Below, in pieces: positions 16,373 through 25,812 of a stretch of DNA of 43,459 nucleotides (position 1 is the first letter of the stretch; each line of letters starts with the position of its first letter). The position numbers were made by a program, and so were the translations under genes. This stretch comes from Subtercola sp. (GTDB taxonomy: Bacteria > Actinomycetota > Actinomycetes > Actinomycetales > Microbacteriaceae), in assembly GCA_025463745.1 (NCBI GenBank), contig JAODBB010000095.1, positions 1 to 43,459 of the forward strand, in the 5' to 3' direction. The notes beneath the pieces were generated by a model. That model was not told the DNA's origin. It ran no database searches and saw nothing but the letters and a program-made list of their open reading frames with translations.

Positions 16373-16373
16373 G

Positions 16374-18881
16374 TCAGTCGGCGTTGACGGGCTCCCCCGC
16401 GAACTCGTTGTCGATCGTCGGTATCGTCGCCGTGATGACCGAGCCGTCTGCCCGCAGACTGCCCTCGATGTCGCTGGTCGTCGGCGCACCCTCGAACACC
16501 GGAGCCTCGTCTTTCAGCGCTACCGTCACTGGCCTTCCGGCCGTCACCTCGACGCTCCTGTCACGCACGTAAACGATAACCGAATCGCCCGTTTCGATCT
16601 CGAACGTAATGACGTCGGCGAACACGGCCACGTGCAATCGCGCACCACGAATCGTCACGCGAAAGTCGAGCGAATCCCACTCCTCGGGCAGGCGCGGGTC
16701 GAAGGTGAAGGTGCCGAGGTAGTCGCGCATTCCGCCGAAGCCGAACACCAGGGCGCTCCACACGCCGCCGGTCGAGGCCACGTGCACGCCATCGGCGCTG
16801 TTGTTGTGCAGATCGCCGAGGTCGACGAACAACGCCGTCGTGAAGTACTCGAGTGCGAGATCGCGGTAGCCGACCTCTGCCGCGACGATCGACTGCGTCG
16901 AGGCCGACAGTGTCGAGTCTCCGGTCGTCAGCGCATCGTAGTACTCGAAGTTCTTGCGCTTCTCCTCCTGGCTGAATTCGTCACCCTGCAACAGCAGCGC
17001 CAGCACCACATCGGCCTGTTTGATGACCTGAAAACGGTAGATCACCAGCGGGTGGTAGTGCAGCAGCAATGGATGCTTCGACGGCGGTGTATTCTCCAGA
17101 TCCCACAGCTCCTTCTCGAGAAACTGCGAGTCTTGCGGGTGGATGCCCAGCTCTTCGTCGAACAGAATGTGCATCGCCTCACCGGCGGCGGCCCACTCCA
17201 CGATTTCGTCGTCGCGCAGATCGAGCCGCGCGCTCAGCTGTTCGAACGCATGAGGATCGCTGCGCTGAACCTTGCGCAACTGCCGAACCGCCGCTCGAAG
17301 GTTGGCGCGCGCCATCACGTTCGTGAAGAGGTTGTCGTTCACGACCGTGGTGTACTCGTCGGGCCCAGTGACCCCGTGAATGTGGAACGACCGGTTCGTA
17401 TCGCCCCGCCAGAAGCCGAGATCGGCCCACATGCGTGCGGTCTCGACCAGGATGTCGATCGCTTCGCCCTTGATCAGAAAGTCATCGTCGCCGGTCGCCG
17501 AAACGTACTGTGAAAGGGCATGCGAGATGTCGGCATCGATGTGGTACTGCGCGGTGCCGGCCGCGTAATAGGCTCCGGCTTCGAGTCCGTTGATGGTGCG
17601 CCACGGAAAGAGAGCGCCGCGCTGGTTGAGTTCCCTCGCGCGATCTCGAGCGGCGTCGAGCATGCCGCGGCGAAAGCGCAGGGCGTTTCGGGCGACCTGC
17701 GGCGAGGTGTACGTGAGAAACGGCAGCACGTAGATCTCGGTGTCCCAGAAGTAGTGCCCGCCGTATCCCGAGCCCGAAACACCCTTTGCAGCGATACCGC
17801 CACCATCGGTTCGGGCCGTCGACTGGGCGAGCTGAAAGATGTTCCAGCGAATCGCCTGCTGAATCTCGGGGCGGCCTTTCACTTCGACGTCTGAGCGCTG
17901 CCAGAAGTCGTCGAGCCACGCCCGCTGACGATCGAAGACCTCCTCGATGGGCGACTCGCCGATGCGGTCGAGCGTGCGATCGCACCGATCGGCCAGCCCC
18001 CGCGTGGGCACCCGCATAGACGTGTGGAAGGCGATGGTCTTCACAAGCTTGATGGGCACGCCCGCATGTGCCTGGATGCTGTACACATGCTTCGCGAGAT
18101 CGTCGTCGATCTCCGACCCCGCGCTCCACTCGTTCTCGGTGTCAAGGCGATGGTCGACGCCAGCGGCGATGGTCATGCCCGAATGCGCGGCCCGGTAACC
18201 GAGAATGTACCGGGCGCCGTGCGACTTCTTGAAACCGGGCTCCAGCACTCGCTCCGAAAAGGTTGCGGCGCGCCGCGGGTCGTCGATCGGATGCTCGGAG
18301 GCAGCCGCGGCCGCGAACTCGTCGACCCAGTCCTGCCGGTTGAGTATCTGGCTCGAGATGACGATGGATGCGTCGGAGTCGAGCATCGTGACCTCATACT
18401 CCACCACGGCCAGATGCCGGTCGGTGAACGACGCGAGCCGACGCGAACGAATCAGCACAGACTTGCCAGAGGGCGCGCGCCACTCGATCTCACGCCAGAG
18501 AACTCCGTTGCGGAAGTCGAGCCGGCGCTCGTAACGGATGCAGTCGGCTTCGGCCAGGATGAACGGCTCGTCATCGACGTACAGCCGAATGAGCTTCGCA
18601 TCGGGGGCGTTGACGATGGTCTGGCCGACACGGGCGAATCCGTAGGCCTCTTCGGCATGCCGAATGGCCCAGGTGTCGTGAAAGCCGTTGATGAAGGTGC
18701 CGTTGGAGTAGCCGCCGTACCCCTCTTCGGCGCTGCCGCGCATGCCGAGGTACCCATTGCCGACGGAGAACATCGCCTCGGAGTGGCCCTGGTTCGCGGC
18801 GTCGAAACTCGACTCGGTCAGAGCCCACTCGTCGATCGGAAAGCGGAAGCGGTCAAGGGGATCGGAGCTGACGGGGTTCAC
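16374..18881 (-). CDS. Glycoside hydrolase family 65 protein (alpha-glucoside phosphorylase type)
   Basis: An 835-residue GH65 enzyme. The N-terminal beta-sandwich begins with WALTESSFDAANQGHSEAMF and VGNGYLGMRGSAEEGYGGYS. The (alpha/alpha)6 barrel carries the general acid Glu509 in HGVTGPDEYTTVVNDN, and the C-terminal end includes SLDFRVTIRG. Family members phosphorolyse maltose, trehalose, kojibiose or similar to beta-glucose 1-phosphate; the exact sugar cannot be told. GTG 18881 is chosen: AGAGG lies seven bases upstream and homologues begin here. The preceding pgmB-like gene ends 23 bases upstream and would convert the product to glucose 6-phosphate. The M. tuberculosis pair Rv3400-Rv3401 has the same order. 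Confidence 0.9.
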   Translation of the reverse strand: MNPVSSDPLDRFRFPIDEWALTESSFDAANQGHSEAMFSVGNGYLGMRGSAEEGYGGYSNGTFINGFHDTWAIRHAEEAYGFARVGQTIVNAPDAKLIRLYVDDEPFILAEADCIRYERRLDFRNGVLWREIEWRAPSGKSVLIRSRRLASFTDRHLAVVEYEVTMLDSDASIVISSQILNRQDWVDEFAAAAASEHPIDDPRRAATFSERVLEPGFKKSHGARYILGYRAAHSGMTIAAGVDHRLDTENEWSAGSEIDDDLAKHVYSIQAHAGVPIKLVKTIAFHTSMRVPTRGLADRCDRTLDRIGESPIEEVFDRQRAWLDDFWQRSDVEVKGRPEIQQAIRWNIFQLAQSTARTDGGGIAAKGVSGSGYGGHYFWDTEIYVLPFLTYTSPQVARNALRFRRGMLDAARDRARELNQRGALFPWRTINGLEAGAYYAAGTAQYHIDADISHALSQYVSATGDDDFLIKGEAIDILVETARMWADLGFWRGDTNRSFHIHGVTGPDEYTTVVNDNLFTNVMARANLRAAVRQLRKVQRSDPHAFEQLSARLDLRDDEIVEWAAAGEAMHILFDEELGIHPQDSQFLEKELWDLENTPPSKHPLLLHYHPLVIYRFQVIKQADVVLALLLQGDEFSQEEKRKNFEYYDALTTGDSTLSASTQSIVAAEVGYRDLALEYFTTALFVDLGDLHNNSADGVHVASTGGVWSALVFGFGGMRDYLGTFTFDPRLPEEWDSLDFRVTIRGARLHVAVFADVITFEIETGDSVIVYVRDRSVEVTAGRPVTVALKDEAPVFEGAPTTSDIEGSLRADGSVITATIPTIDNEFAGEPVNAD

Positions 18882-18904
18882 AATGTGCCTCTTTTTCGGG
18901 TGAG

Positions 18905-19681
18905 TCAGGCAGTGACGGCCGGTTCTGAAACGGCGTCGACGAGTTCGGCGAGATCGGAGACAACAATATCGGCGCCGGAGGCGAACAGACCATCTGCTCC
19001 CACCCCGCGGTCGACACCCACCACCAGACCGAACTCCCCCTCGCGGGCCGCCTGTACGCCAGAATGCGCATCTTCGATCACGGCGCACTGCGCGGGGGTC
19101 AGGCCCAGCAGTTCGGCGGCGTACACGAACGTGTCGGGGGCCGGCTTGCCGGGCAGCCCGGCGTCGAAAGCGACCAGCCCGTCGACCACGACGACGAACC
19201 GATCATCGAGCTGTGCCGCGTCGAGCACACTCACCGCGTTGCGCGAACTCGATACCACGGCGACCAGACGGCCGGAGCGAATCGACGCGTCGAGAAAGTC
19301 GACCGAGCCCGGGTAGGCGACCACGCCGTTGACTTCGAGGGAGGCGAAGAATTCATGGTTCTTGCGCAGCCCCAGCCCCCACACAGTGTTGCTGCCGGGT
19401 TCGTCGTCGGGCGTTCCCTCTGGAACCACAATGTCGCGCGAGGCGAGCAGCGCCCGTACGCCGTCGACGCGGGGCTTGCCGTCGATGTACGCGAAGTAGT
19501 CGTCATCGCTGTAACCCGGCTCGACACCGCGCTCGGCCAGGTACGGGGTGAAAAGCCTCGACCAGGCCATGACGTGGATGTCGACGGTCGGGGTCAGCAC
19601 ACCGTCGAGGTCGAACAGAACGGCCCTGATCGGGTCGAACAGCGATGCGTGATCAGGCAGCACGGGCAAGCAACTCCTCAT
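18905..19681 (-). CDS. pgmB: HAD-family beta-phosphoglucomutase
   Basis: A 258-residue HAD phosphatase-fold enzyme. Motif I is FDLDGVLTPT, with nucleophile D24 and acid/base D26. VVSSSRNAVSVL fits motif II, GKPAPDTFVYAAELLG motif III, and VIEDAHSGVQAAR motif IV. It should convert beta-glucose 1-phosphate to glucose 6-phosphate via the 1,6-bisphosphate, supporting the downstream GH65 phosphorylase. ATG 19681 is immediately followed by AGGAG (19674-19678), so the true start could be GTG 19663, giving a protein six residues shorter. Confidence 0.88.
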   Translation of the reverse strand: MRSCLPVLPDHASLFDPIRAVLFDLDGVLTPTVDIHVMAWSRLFTPYLAERGVEPGYSDDDYFAYIDGKPRVDGVRALLASRDIVVPEGTPDDEPGSNTVWGLGLRKNHEFFASLEVNGVVAYPGSVDFLDASIRSGRLVAVVSSSRNAVSVLDAAQLDDRFVVVVDGLVAFDAGLPGKPAPDTFVYAAELLGLTPAQCAVIEDAHSGVQAAREGEFGLVVGVDRGVGADGLFASGADIVVSDLAELVDAVSEPAVTA

Positions 19682-19753
19682 GAAATCGGTCGGTCACCAT
19701 CGCCCGCTGAGTGACACAATAGTGGGTCTGCGTTACGCTCCCGTTACGGGAAT

Positions 19754-20038
19754 TCAGCGCTCGAGCAGGTTCGTGCGTTCGGGATGCTTGTCGAACCACT
19801 GCCCCACGTACCAGCACATCGGCACAACCCGATAGCCGGTGTTCTTTTCGACGTCATCCACCGCGAACGTCACGACTTCATCGGCATAACCGCTGCCGCG
19901 CAGCTTCGGATCGGTGAAGGTGTGATTGAACGAAATACTGTTGTCTCGCACCACGTAGTCGGCCGCGCTCACGAGGGCTCCGTCGACACGCAGCACGTAC
20001 CGGTTCGCCGCGGTGTCGTGGATCAGTTCGTGTGCCAT
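19754..20038 (-). CDS. Small GNAT-fold N-acetyltransferase (YidJ/NATD1-like)
   Basis: A 94-residue minimal acetyltransferase. The family pattern is complete: a two-stranded start (RYVLRVDGALVSAADYVV), ISFNHTFTDPKLRGSGYADEVV, corresponding to the acetyl-CoA-binding RGxGYA turn, and the C-terminal VVPMCWYVGQWFDKHPE. The substrate is unknown. The gene ends 72 bases downstream of the pgmB start on the same strand. Confidence 0.88.
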   Translation of the reverse strand: MAHELIHDTAANRYVLRVDGALVSAADYVVRDNSISFNHTFTDPKLRGSGYADEVVTFAVDDVEKNTGYRVVPMCWYVGQWFDKHPERTNLLER

Positions 20039-20041
20039 GCC

Positions 20042-20600
20042 TTAAGCGTACGTCTGCTTTTGCCGCTCTTTCCCGCCGCGGGGATTCGTCGAGCTGCTGC
20101 CCAGCCGCGCTTCGCGGCGATGGCCGCAACTGCGTCGGCGACCACTCGTGCGAAACGGGCTCTGCACCAGCGCTGCGGCCGAAGCGAAGGCTTCGGCAAC
20201 ACCGTCTCGAATCTCGTCTATTCGATGGGCCGCCCATTCTTCCGTCAACGCGAGCTTGCGTGCGGCGACAATCAGGTCGGCCTTCGAGATTGCGTCGAAA
20301 CGGTACTCATCACCGACTTTCATGGCGCTCTTGAGCGGAGCCGTCGAGCGAGGTCTGATTCTCGGCGGCCGGTCGCGCCAATCGCGCCTCATTGTCTGGC
20401 AACAATCCCTGCAAGAACGGCACGACAGCTCGAGACGGATGTTTTTGCCTCGTCAGCGGCATCGACAACGACAGCGGGATGGGGTTGGCGCCGTGACGAT
20501 ACTCCTCGTCATCGGCGAATGTCGTGTTGCCTTGGTTCGCCTGCGACACGATTCCGGCTCGCCGACCATCTATGTAGACGAATAGTTGCTTATCTGCCAT
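20042..20600 (-). pseudogene. hipA: hipA toxin kinase gene with its middle deleted
   Basis: Two parts of one HipA-type kinase gene remain. From ATG 20600 the N-terminal couple-HipA part runs through KQLFVYIDGRRAGIVSQ to FLQGLLPDNEA (residue 72). After about 20385 the frame leaves homology. In another frame, from about 20370 on, the C-terminal part appears: STAPLKSAMKVGDEY, then RFDAISKADLIVAARKLAL. The central 270-300 codons, with the ATP site and the catalytic loop, are missing. The protein cannot be an active kinase. The start overlaps the hipB stop, as in intact hipBA operons. Confidence 0.8.
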
Positions 20601-20808
20601 CTCTCTCTTCCACGTCGATTGCGAGATCGAGTGCGGTCAACACATCGAGAACTCTCGTTAAAGCAACCGTTGACTTGCCGTTTTCGAATCGCACCAACCA
20701 CTCTCTGGTGACGCGTGCTCGTTCAGCTACCTCGAGTTGCGTCAATCCGAGATTATCTCGTCTTTCTCGCACGAGAGCTCCCAGCTCTTGTGCTGTGCGT
20801 ATTTGCAT
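20590..20808 (-). CDS. hipB: HipB-like XRE antitoxin
   Basis: A 72-residue helix-turn-helix protein: RTAQELGALVRERRDNLGLT, then QLEVAERARVTREWLVRFE and ALTRVLDVLTALDLAIDV, the HipB arrangement. ATG 20808 is preceded by CGAGG at six bases; GTG 20838 in frame is possible. HipB dimers repress their own operon and neutralise HipA. Here the partner hipA is destroyed, so this is an orphan antitoxin/repressor. It lies directly after a GNAT gene on the same strand. Confidence 0.85.
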   Translation of the reverse strand: MQIRTAQELGALVRERRDNLGLTQLEVAERARVTREWLVRFENGKSTVALTRVLDVLTALDLAIDVEERDGR

Positions 20809-20838
20809 GCTGGCCTCGTTCTGTGCGCGATCGGGCAC

Positions 20839-21510
20839 TTAGGCGACGTGTCGTATTTGTTCGACCGGGTGTGCGGCCAGTTCGTGGCGCTGAGCCGCCG
20901 TCAGCACGAACTCGGTCAGGTCTCCCCCAGACACCATCCGCACGAATCCCAGCCGCTGTGCGAGGGCACGCGACCGGGCATTGCGCGGGTGGATGACCGC
21001 GATCACCCTTGTCGCCCGAATGACCTCGAAGGCGTAGTCGATGAGAGTCTCGGCCGCCCGCGTGGCATATCCGTGTCCGCTCTCATCCGGACTGATCAGC
21101 CAGCCCACCTCGACCACCCTGTCGTCGGGCGAGACCGTTCGCAGGTGCGCAGAGACGTCGCCGATCATCCGCCCCTCCCGCTCGATCGCCAGGGCCAAGA
21201 AATCACCGGCCTGCCAGAGGCGCGTGTGCCGAGTGCGGTCGCGCAGGTGCTGCAGCGACTGTTCGCGGGTGCGCAGCTTCCACGGCAGGTATCGAACGAC
21301 ATCGGGGTTCGACTGCAGCTCGAACCAGGCCTCGGCATCTGCGGCGGTGAGCCGGTGGGGCCGAAGCGTGAGGTCGCCCACCCGCACGATCGGAGCGTCG
21401 AACGGGTGCTCGATACGCGGGCCGCGCACAAAACGGGGGCGTCGAAGCACCGACCTCAGTCGTATCGCTGCCCTCATAATGCCTGGAACGAACCGCCGCC
21501 TGCTGATCAT
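20839..21510 (-). CDS. GNAT acetyltransferase (RimJ/RimL type)
   Basis: A 223-residue N-acetyltransferase. From about residue 45 it follows the family: LTLRPHRLTAADAEAWFELQ, FLALAIEREGRMIGDVSAHL, EVGWLISPDESGHGYATRAA, which is the acetyl-CoA site, and IHPRNARSRALAQRLGFVRM. The first 40 residues are basic, and ATG 21477 may be the real start. The target amine is unknown. Its stop touches the upstream hipB frame. Confidence 0.85.
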   Translation of the reverse strand: MISRRRFVPGIMRAAIRLRSVLRRPRFVRGPRIEHPFDAPIVRVGDLTLRPHRLTAADAEAWFELQSNPDVVRYLPWKLRTREQSLQHLRDRTRHTRLWQAGDFLALAIEREGRMIGDVSAHLRTVSPDDRVVEVGWLISPDESGHGYATRAAETLIDYAFEVIRATRVIAVIHPRNARSRALAQRLGFVRMVSGGDLTEFVLTAAQRHELAAHPVEQIRHVA

Positions 21511-21662
21511 GAAGGCGACGTTAGACCCCTGACCGCCGCTATAGACGTGAGAACGCTACGAATTGCCTATGACGACGGTCTGAACGTGTGCGTGAACTCA
21601 GGGGGCACCGCGACCACTCCGGTGTCGAAGCGTTCGCGCCGCGAAGAGCCCGGCGCCGAGCA

Positions 21663-23966
21663 TCACGTTGCGGGGCGCTCGTCTGCCAGAATCGGCGCTG
21701 CTTCGACGATCATGCTCTGCAGCCGGCGAACCCCGTCGAGATAGTCGCCGGTCCAGATGAGCCGAACGGCGGTGCTCGTCGCGTTACCCGATTCGTCGCT
21801 GAGGTCTGCCCGCACGGCATCGACCAGGGCCGAGTCGGCAACCGGATCGCGCGGCAAGGGTTTCGGCAATTCGTGTTGGGCGACCAACTCTCGGCCGAGG
21901 TCGCGGTACCACTCGTTCAGGTGCTCGGTCGACAGGTCGAGCGCGCGGCGTGCCGCCCAACGGTCGCCTTGGGCGACACCGTTCTCTGTGCGCCAGATGT
22001 CGAGAACCGCATCACTGGCGAGCCTCATGGCAGCGACACCGCTCACGGCAGCGGTCACGTTGGCCAACGCCAGCTGTTTGGCGCCCCGCTCGGCCAGGAA
22101 GGTGCGGAACGTGTCATCCAATCGCCGCGATGCGGCCGCAGCGTGCAACGCCTCCGCCGTCGGGAGGGATCGTGATTCGGTGGAACTGTCGCACCGCCCG
22201 ACCCCGAAGGCCACGGTGGCGGTGAGATAGTCGACCGTGTCGACATATGCGTCGGCGAGCGCCTGGCGAAGCGCAGCGGCAGCGCCTCGAGGCCAGAACA
22301 GCAGCCCGACGACGAGACTGACACCGCAGCCGAGCGCGATGTCTTCGATGCGGAACAGACCCACGCTCCACCCCGTCGGGGCGATGATGTTGAACAGAAT
22401 CAACAACGTGATGGTGAAGCCGGCCTGACCGGCGGCGAACGAGATGGCGGTCGGCGCGACTCCCGCCACAAGAATGGCGATCGGCAGCACGATCCAGAGC
22501 AAAGTCGTCTCCGGCCCGATCACGAAGAGAACGGCCGCGCCGATGACGACGCCGATCACCGTTCCGAGCACACCGCGAACCGCACTCTGCCCGGTGCTCA
22601 GTGCGTTCGAGCGAAGCACCGACAAGGTGCCGAGAACAACCCAGAACGAATGTTGCAACCCCGTGAGATCGGCGAGCAGAACGGCGATGCCGAGTGCCGC
22701 CGCGCCCCGAATGCTGTTGTGCAGCCACACCGACCGCCAGGTCAGTTGCGCTGACGCGCGCTCGACACCCGCATCGAATGTGCTGCTCACGTTTCCGGGC
22801 TGCTTGCCCAGCAGCCGTTGCCACCACGTTCGGCGTTCGCCGGCCGCGGTCAGCGCGATGTTCTCACCGATCTGCGAGACCGCGTAGCTCAATTCCTGAG
22901 CCCGAAACCGCGGATCGAGGGCCGAGATGAACTCGCGCACAACATCCATGCCGGCAGAGCCGTCGCCGCCTGTCGCGGCGCCGAGCGGTGCCGGAAGCTG
23001 GGTCGTGGCGCTCGATTCCACAGACGGGCGCAACCGGGTGAGCTGTGCGAGTGCCGCCTGAAGTTCTGTGACATCGCCTGCCGTCTGCCCGAGAAGGTCG
23101 GCGCCGCTTTCGAGTACGTCGGCAGCGGCAGACTTCACCCGGCAGGCGTTCATATGTGCGAGCTTGGCGGGCTGAGCATCCGACGCGGCATACCGAGTCG
23201 AATGCGAAACGATCGCCTGCAGCCAGTTCACCTCATCGATGAGCCGCACGGCTGTTCGGGCCGAGGTGCTGAGCCCGGTGGGCCGATAAGGCGTGGCCAG
23301 AAATCCCGTGTGCAGGGCTGTGACGGCCTGATCGGCGTCGGCGACGGCCTTCTCGTAGGCCTCGCCTCGGGCTGCATCGTGGTCACTCAGAACGAACTCG
23401 ACGTCTGCCCGCAATCGCCGGGCCAGCGCACGGCAGGCACGAGCCGACGCGGCCCGCAAAGGATCTCGCGGCGGGGCCGGCCACAGCACGGTGATCGCTA
23501 CGACGCCGACCGCCGCGGCGAGCCCCCACCCCGCCAGCCGAGGCACAATCGACAGCGCGTTGCCCGGAAGCGTGACCGGAAGGATGAACGCCAGCAGCAA
23601 CGACGTACTGGCAGATGCCAGCACCGAGCTGACCGCACCGACGAACAAGACGGCGAACGCAACGATGGCCATGGCGGCCGCCGCGAGCCAGACGGGGCTG
23701 GATACCAGGCTACCGACGCACACGAATACCGCTCCGGTGATGGCGAGCCCCACCTGCGACTGAACCCGTTCGCGCATCGACCCGCCGAAATCGACCAGCA
23801 GCAGCATCGCGAACGATCCGAATGCGGCGAACGTGGCCATCTCGGCGTCACCGATGACGACCATGCAGAACGCGAACAGGGCGGGCATGACGATCGCCGT
23901 GCGTGCGGCGCGCCGTAGCGCCGCGTAATTGGCGTCGCGCTTGCCCAGCCACTTCCAGAAGCGCAC
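21663..23966 (-). CDS. FUSC-family integral membrane transporter
   Basis: A 767-residue protein of the fusaric acid resistance/aromatic acid exporter type. It has two hydrophobic bundles: residues about 20-180 (ARTAIVMPALFAFCMVVIGD to VVAITVLWPAPP) and about 420-570 (GAAALGIAVLLADLTGLQHS, SFWVVLGTLSVLRSNALSTG). Each is followed by a long soluble helical part. The WxxLGTLSVLRS segment is typical of the FUSC_2 domain. It probably exports aromatic or other organic acids; the substrate and any partner are not shown by neighbours. Confidence 0.88.
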   Translation of the reverse strand: MRFWKWLGKRDANYAALRRAARTAIVMPALFAFCMVVIGDAEMATFAAFGSFAMLLLVDFGGSMRERVQSQVGLAITGAVFVCVGSLVSSPVWLAAAAMAIVAFAVLFVGAVSSVLASASTSLLLAFILPVTLPGNALSIVPRLAGWGLAAAVGVVAITVLWPAPPRDPLRAASARACRALARRLRADVEFVLSDHDAARGEAYEKAVADADQAVTALHTGFLATPYRPTGLSTSARTAVRLIDEVNWLQAIVSHSTRYAASDAQPAKLAHMNACRVKSAAADVLESGADLLGQTAGDVTELQAALAQLTRLRPSVESSATTQLPAPLGAATGGDGSAGMDVVREFISALDPRFRAQELSYAVSQIGENIALTAAGERRTWWQRLLGKQPGNVSSTFDAGVERASAQLTWRSVWLHNSIRGAAALGIAVLLADLTGLQHSFWVVLGTLSVLRSNALSTGQSAVRGVLGTVIGVVIGAAVLFVIGPETTLLWIVLPIAILVAGVAPTAISFAAGQAGFTITLLILFNIIAPTGWSVGLFRIEDIALGCGVSLVVGLLFWPRGAAAALRQALADAYVDTVDYLTATVAFGVGRCDSSTESRSLPTAEALHAAAASRRLDDTFRTFLAERGAKQLALANVTAAVSGVAAMRLASDAVLDIWRTENGVAQGDRWAARRALDLSTEHLNEWYRDLGRELVAQHELPKPLPRDPVADSALVDAVRADLSDESGNATSTAVRLIWTGDYLDGVRRLQSMIVEAAPILADERPAT

Positions 23967-24098
23967 TGTACCTCCCGCCGAATTGTCTATGGTAAATCTA
24001 TAGCGTGCGCCTGCCTGGGTTGAGGGCGCTGCGCTTTGTTCTCGCGGTTATGGTCGGTCTGACGAGACTCCACGGTGGCAATTGGTACGATTGCTGGC

Positions 24099-24440
24099 GT
24101 GAGCAGGATATTCACTACCAGCTTCAGCTCGGTCTATCCCCTTTACGTTGCGAAGGTGGAGAAAAAGGCGCGCACTCAGGCCGAACTCGACGTGGTGATC
24201 GAGTGGCTCACCGGCTTCGACGAGTCGCAACTACGCGATCACCTCGCCTCCGGCACCACGTTCGAAGAGTTCTTCGCCGATTCGCACCTCAACCCGAACG
24301 CCCAGCTCATCACCGGCGTGATCTGCGGTGTTCGAGTGGAAGACATAGAAGACCCGCTGATGCAGAAGATCCGTTACCTCGACAAACTGGTCGACGAGCT
24401 CGCCAAGGGAAAGCCGATGACGAAGGTGCTGCGGGAATAG
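24099..24440 (+). CDS. DUF2200 family protein
   Basis: A 113-residue cytoplasmic protein. It matches DUF2200 over its full length: [61 protein letters not shown] and [20 protein letters not shown]. The start is placed at GTG 24099, where homologues begin; GTG 24075 would add eight residues. The function is unknown. Confidence 0.88.
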   Translation: MSRIFTTSFSSVYPLYVAKVEKKARTQAELDVVIEWLTGFDESQLRDHLASGTTFEEFFADSHLNPNAQLITGVICGVRVEDIEDPLMQKIRYLDKLVDELAKGKPMTKVLRE

Positions 24441-24911
24441 CCGTAGCGCATCGCGAAGCGCAGGATTCGCTGGTGACGCGCTAACGGGCTGAGGAGTTCT
24501 GATGTGGCGCCGAGCCATCAGGGGTATCGCAGACTCGATGCGCGCGGGCTGACCTGCCACGAGATTCTGTGCCTGTCCACGGGTTCTTGGTTGCCGTCCT
24601 GGGGCTCGGCCGCGTTCACGCCGACGTGCGGCTGCCTGGTTTTCTTCGGGCGCTCGGCGTTTTATCGAATAGAACGCCTTCCGGGAGATGCCGTGCTCGG
24701 CACAGAAAGGTGGTCCTGACACGCTGTGACGACGCGGGTGGCGTGGATGATCTCGCTCAGGGTTTCGTCGATAACGGCTATTGCGCGGTCGAGCCCGATT
24801 CCCCCTGTGTATCGGCCGTCAAAGTAATACCAAGCAGCCCGACGAGTTCGAAGGAGCGACCATCCGCCGTCTTCGGCTTGCCATACGTCGGGAGAGTGTC
24901 CACTCCTGCCC
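24441..24911. other. Gene-poor stretch with decayed fragments
   Basis: These 471 bases hold no complete gene. On the minus strand, about 24726-24905 is open and reads like real protein (AWYYFDGRYTGGIGLDRAIA, then VIDETLSEIIHATRV) but has no start codon, and I do not recognise the family. It runs straight into the transposase scrap described separately. The stretch marks a junction between backbone and the accessory block that follows. Confidence 0.45.
24600..24722 (-). pseudogene. Transposase fragment (IS3/IS481-type N-terminal HTH)
   Basis: About 40 codons read PPFCAEHGISRKAFYSIKRR followed by APEENQAAARRRERGRAP. This is the helix-turn-helix segment with which many actinobacterial IS3/IS481-type integrases begin (FCxEHxISRxxFYxIRxRA...). 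The catalytic DDE domain and both ends are gone. It is a relic of an insertion. Confidence 0.55.
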
Positions 24912-25766
24912 TCACTGATCGGCGGATGCCGGGGTGATGCGCTGGTTGCCGATCACCGAAAGCAACTGCAGTTTCTGATAGCTCTCACTGCCGGGCGTGG
25001 CGGTGAAGACCAGCAGCGATTGTCCTTGGTCGAGGTCGTGCAGGAGCTGGCATTGCAGCGTCATCACGCCGACCTCGGGGTTCTGCAGCCGCTTCTCGTA
25101 CGAGTGCACGCTGTTGACCTCATGGGCAGCCCAGAGTTCAGCGAACTCCGGGCTCTGCGCGAGCAGGGCATTCACGATGGCTCCGGCGCGGGATGACGGC
25201 CCATGCTTGACGTAGACGGTGCGGAGATCTGCCGTGAAGGTGCGGGAATGGGTCGGGTGGTCTTCAGCCGGGTACACGTCTCGTGAGGTGGGGTCGGTGA
25301 ACCATCGGTAGAAGACGCTGCGCGACATCCCCGTGACTCGGGATTCGTCGCCGAACAGGGCGCGCGACGGTTCGGTCTGCAGGAGGACTTCGCCGAGTTC
25401 GGTCATCACCTGGGCAGGGGTGTCCTGCAGTCGATCGAGCACGCGCATGAGCCCGGGCGAGATGTGCTCGCTGCGCAACGCCCGCGCAGGCGCGTTGTGG
25501 CCGCCGAGACGGAACAGATGGTCGCGCTCATCCTGCGACAGACGCAGTCCGCGGGCGATCGCGGCGAGCATCTGCTCGGACGGCTGCGGCCCACGGCTCT
25601 GCTCGAGCCGGCTGTAGTAGTCGACAGACATGTCGCACAGCGCTGCGACCTCTTCCCGGCGCAGGCCTTCGGCACGGCGCCGGGGGCCGCGACTCAAGCC
25701 GACGTCCTCGGGCTGCAGCGCTTCGCGGCGCCGTCGGAGGAAGTCCGCGAGTTGCGTTTTGTCCAT
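24912..25766 (-). CDS. XRE-family regulator with MmyB-like sensor domain
   Basis: A 284-residue transcription factor. Residues 1-95 form the HTH part with the typical LADFLRRRREALQPEDVGLS, GLRREEVAALCDMSVDYYSR and LEQSRGPQPSEQMLAAIARG. Residues about 105-275 are the MmyB-like ligand-binding part (VMTELGEVLLQTEPSRALFG, LVFTATPGSESYQKLQLLSV). Such proteins often control a neighbouring oxidoreductase. The adjacent downstream gene on the same strand lies beyond the decayed region, so its target may be the LLM oxidoreductase gene just upstream (46 bases between them). Confidence 0.9.
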   Translation of the reverse strand: MDKTQLADFLRRRREALQPEDVGLSRGPRRRAEGLRREEVAALCDMSVDYYSRLEQSRGPQPSEQMLAAIARGLRLSQDERDHLFRLGGHNAPARALRSEHISPGLMRVLDRLQDTPAQVMTELGEVLLQTEPSRALFGDESRVTGMSRSVFYRWFTDPTSRDVYPAEDHPTHSRTFTADLRTVYVKHGPSSRAGAIVNALLAQSPEFAELWAAHEVNSVHSYEKRLQNPEVGVMTLQCQLLHDLDQGQSLLVFTATPGSESYQKLQLLSVIGNQRITPASADQ

Positions 25767-25812
25767 GCTTCAGTCTCCGATCGATCGGAGACACTCACAA
25801 GTGGGGGTGCGT

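Noticed and set aside
18024-19316. 430-codon plus-strand frame
   Set aside because: Covers the start regions of GH65 and pgmB in antisense; no recognisable protein features.
24501-24551. A 16-codon peptide MWRRAIRGIADSMRAG behind an AGGAG site
   Set aside because: Cationic and amphipathic in look, with a good ribosome site, but far too short to separate from chance in a decayed region.
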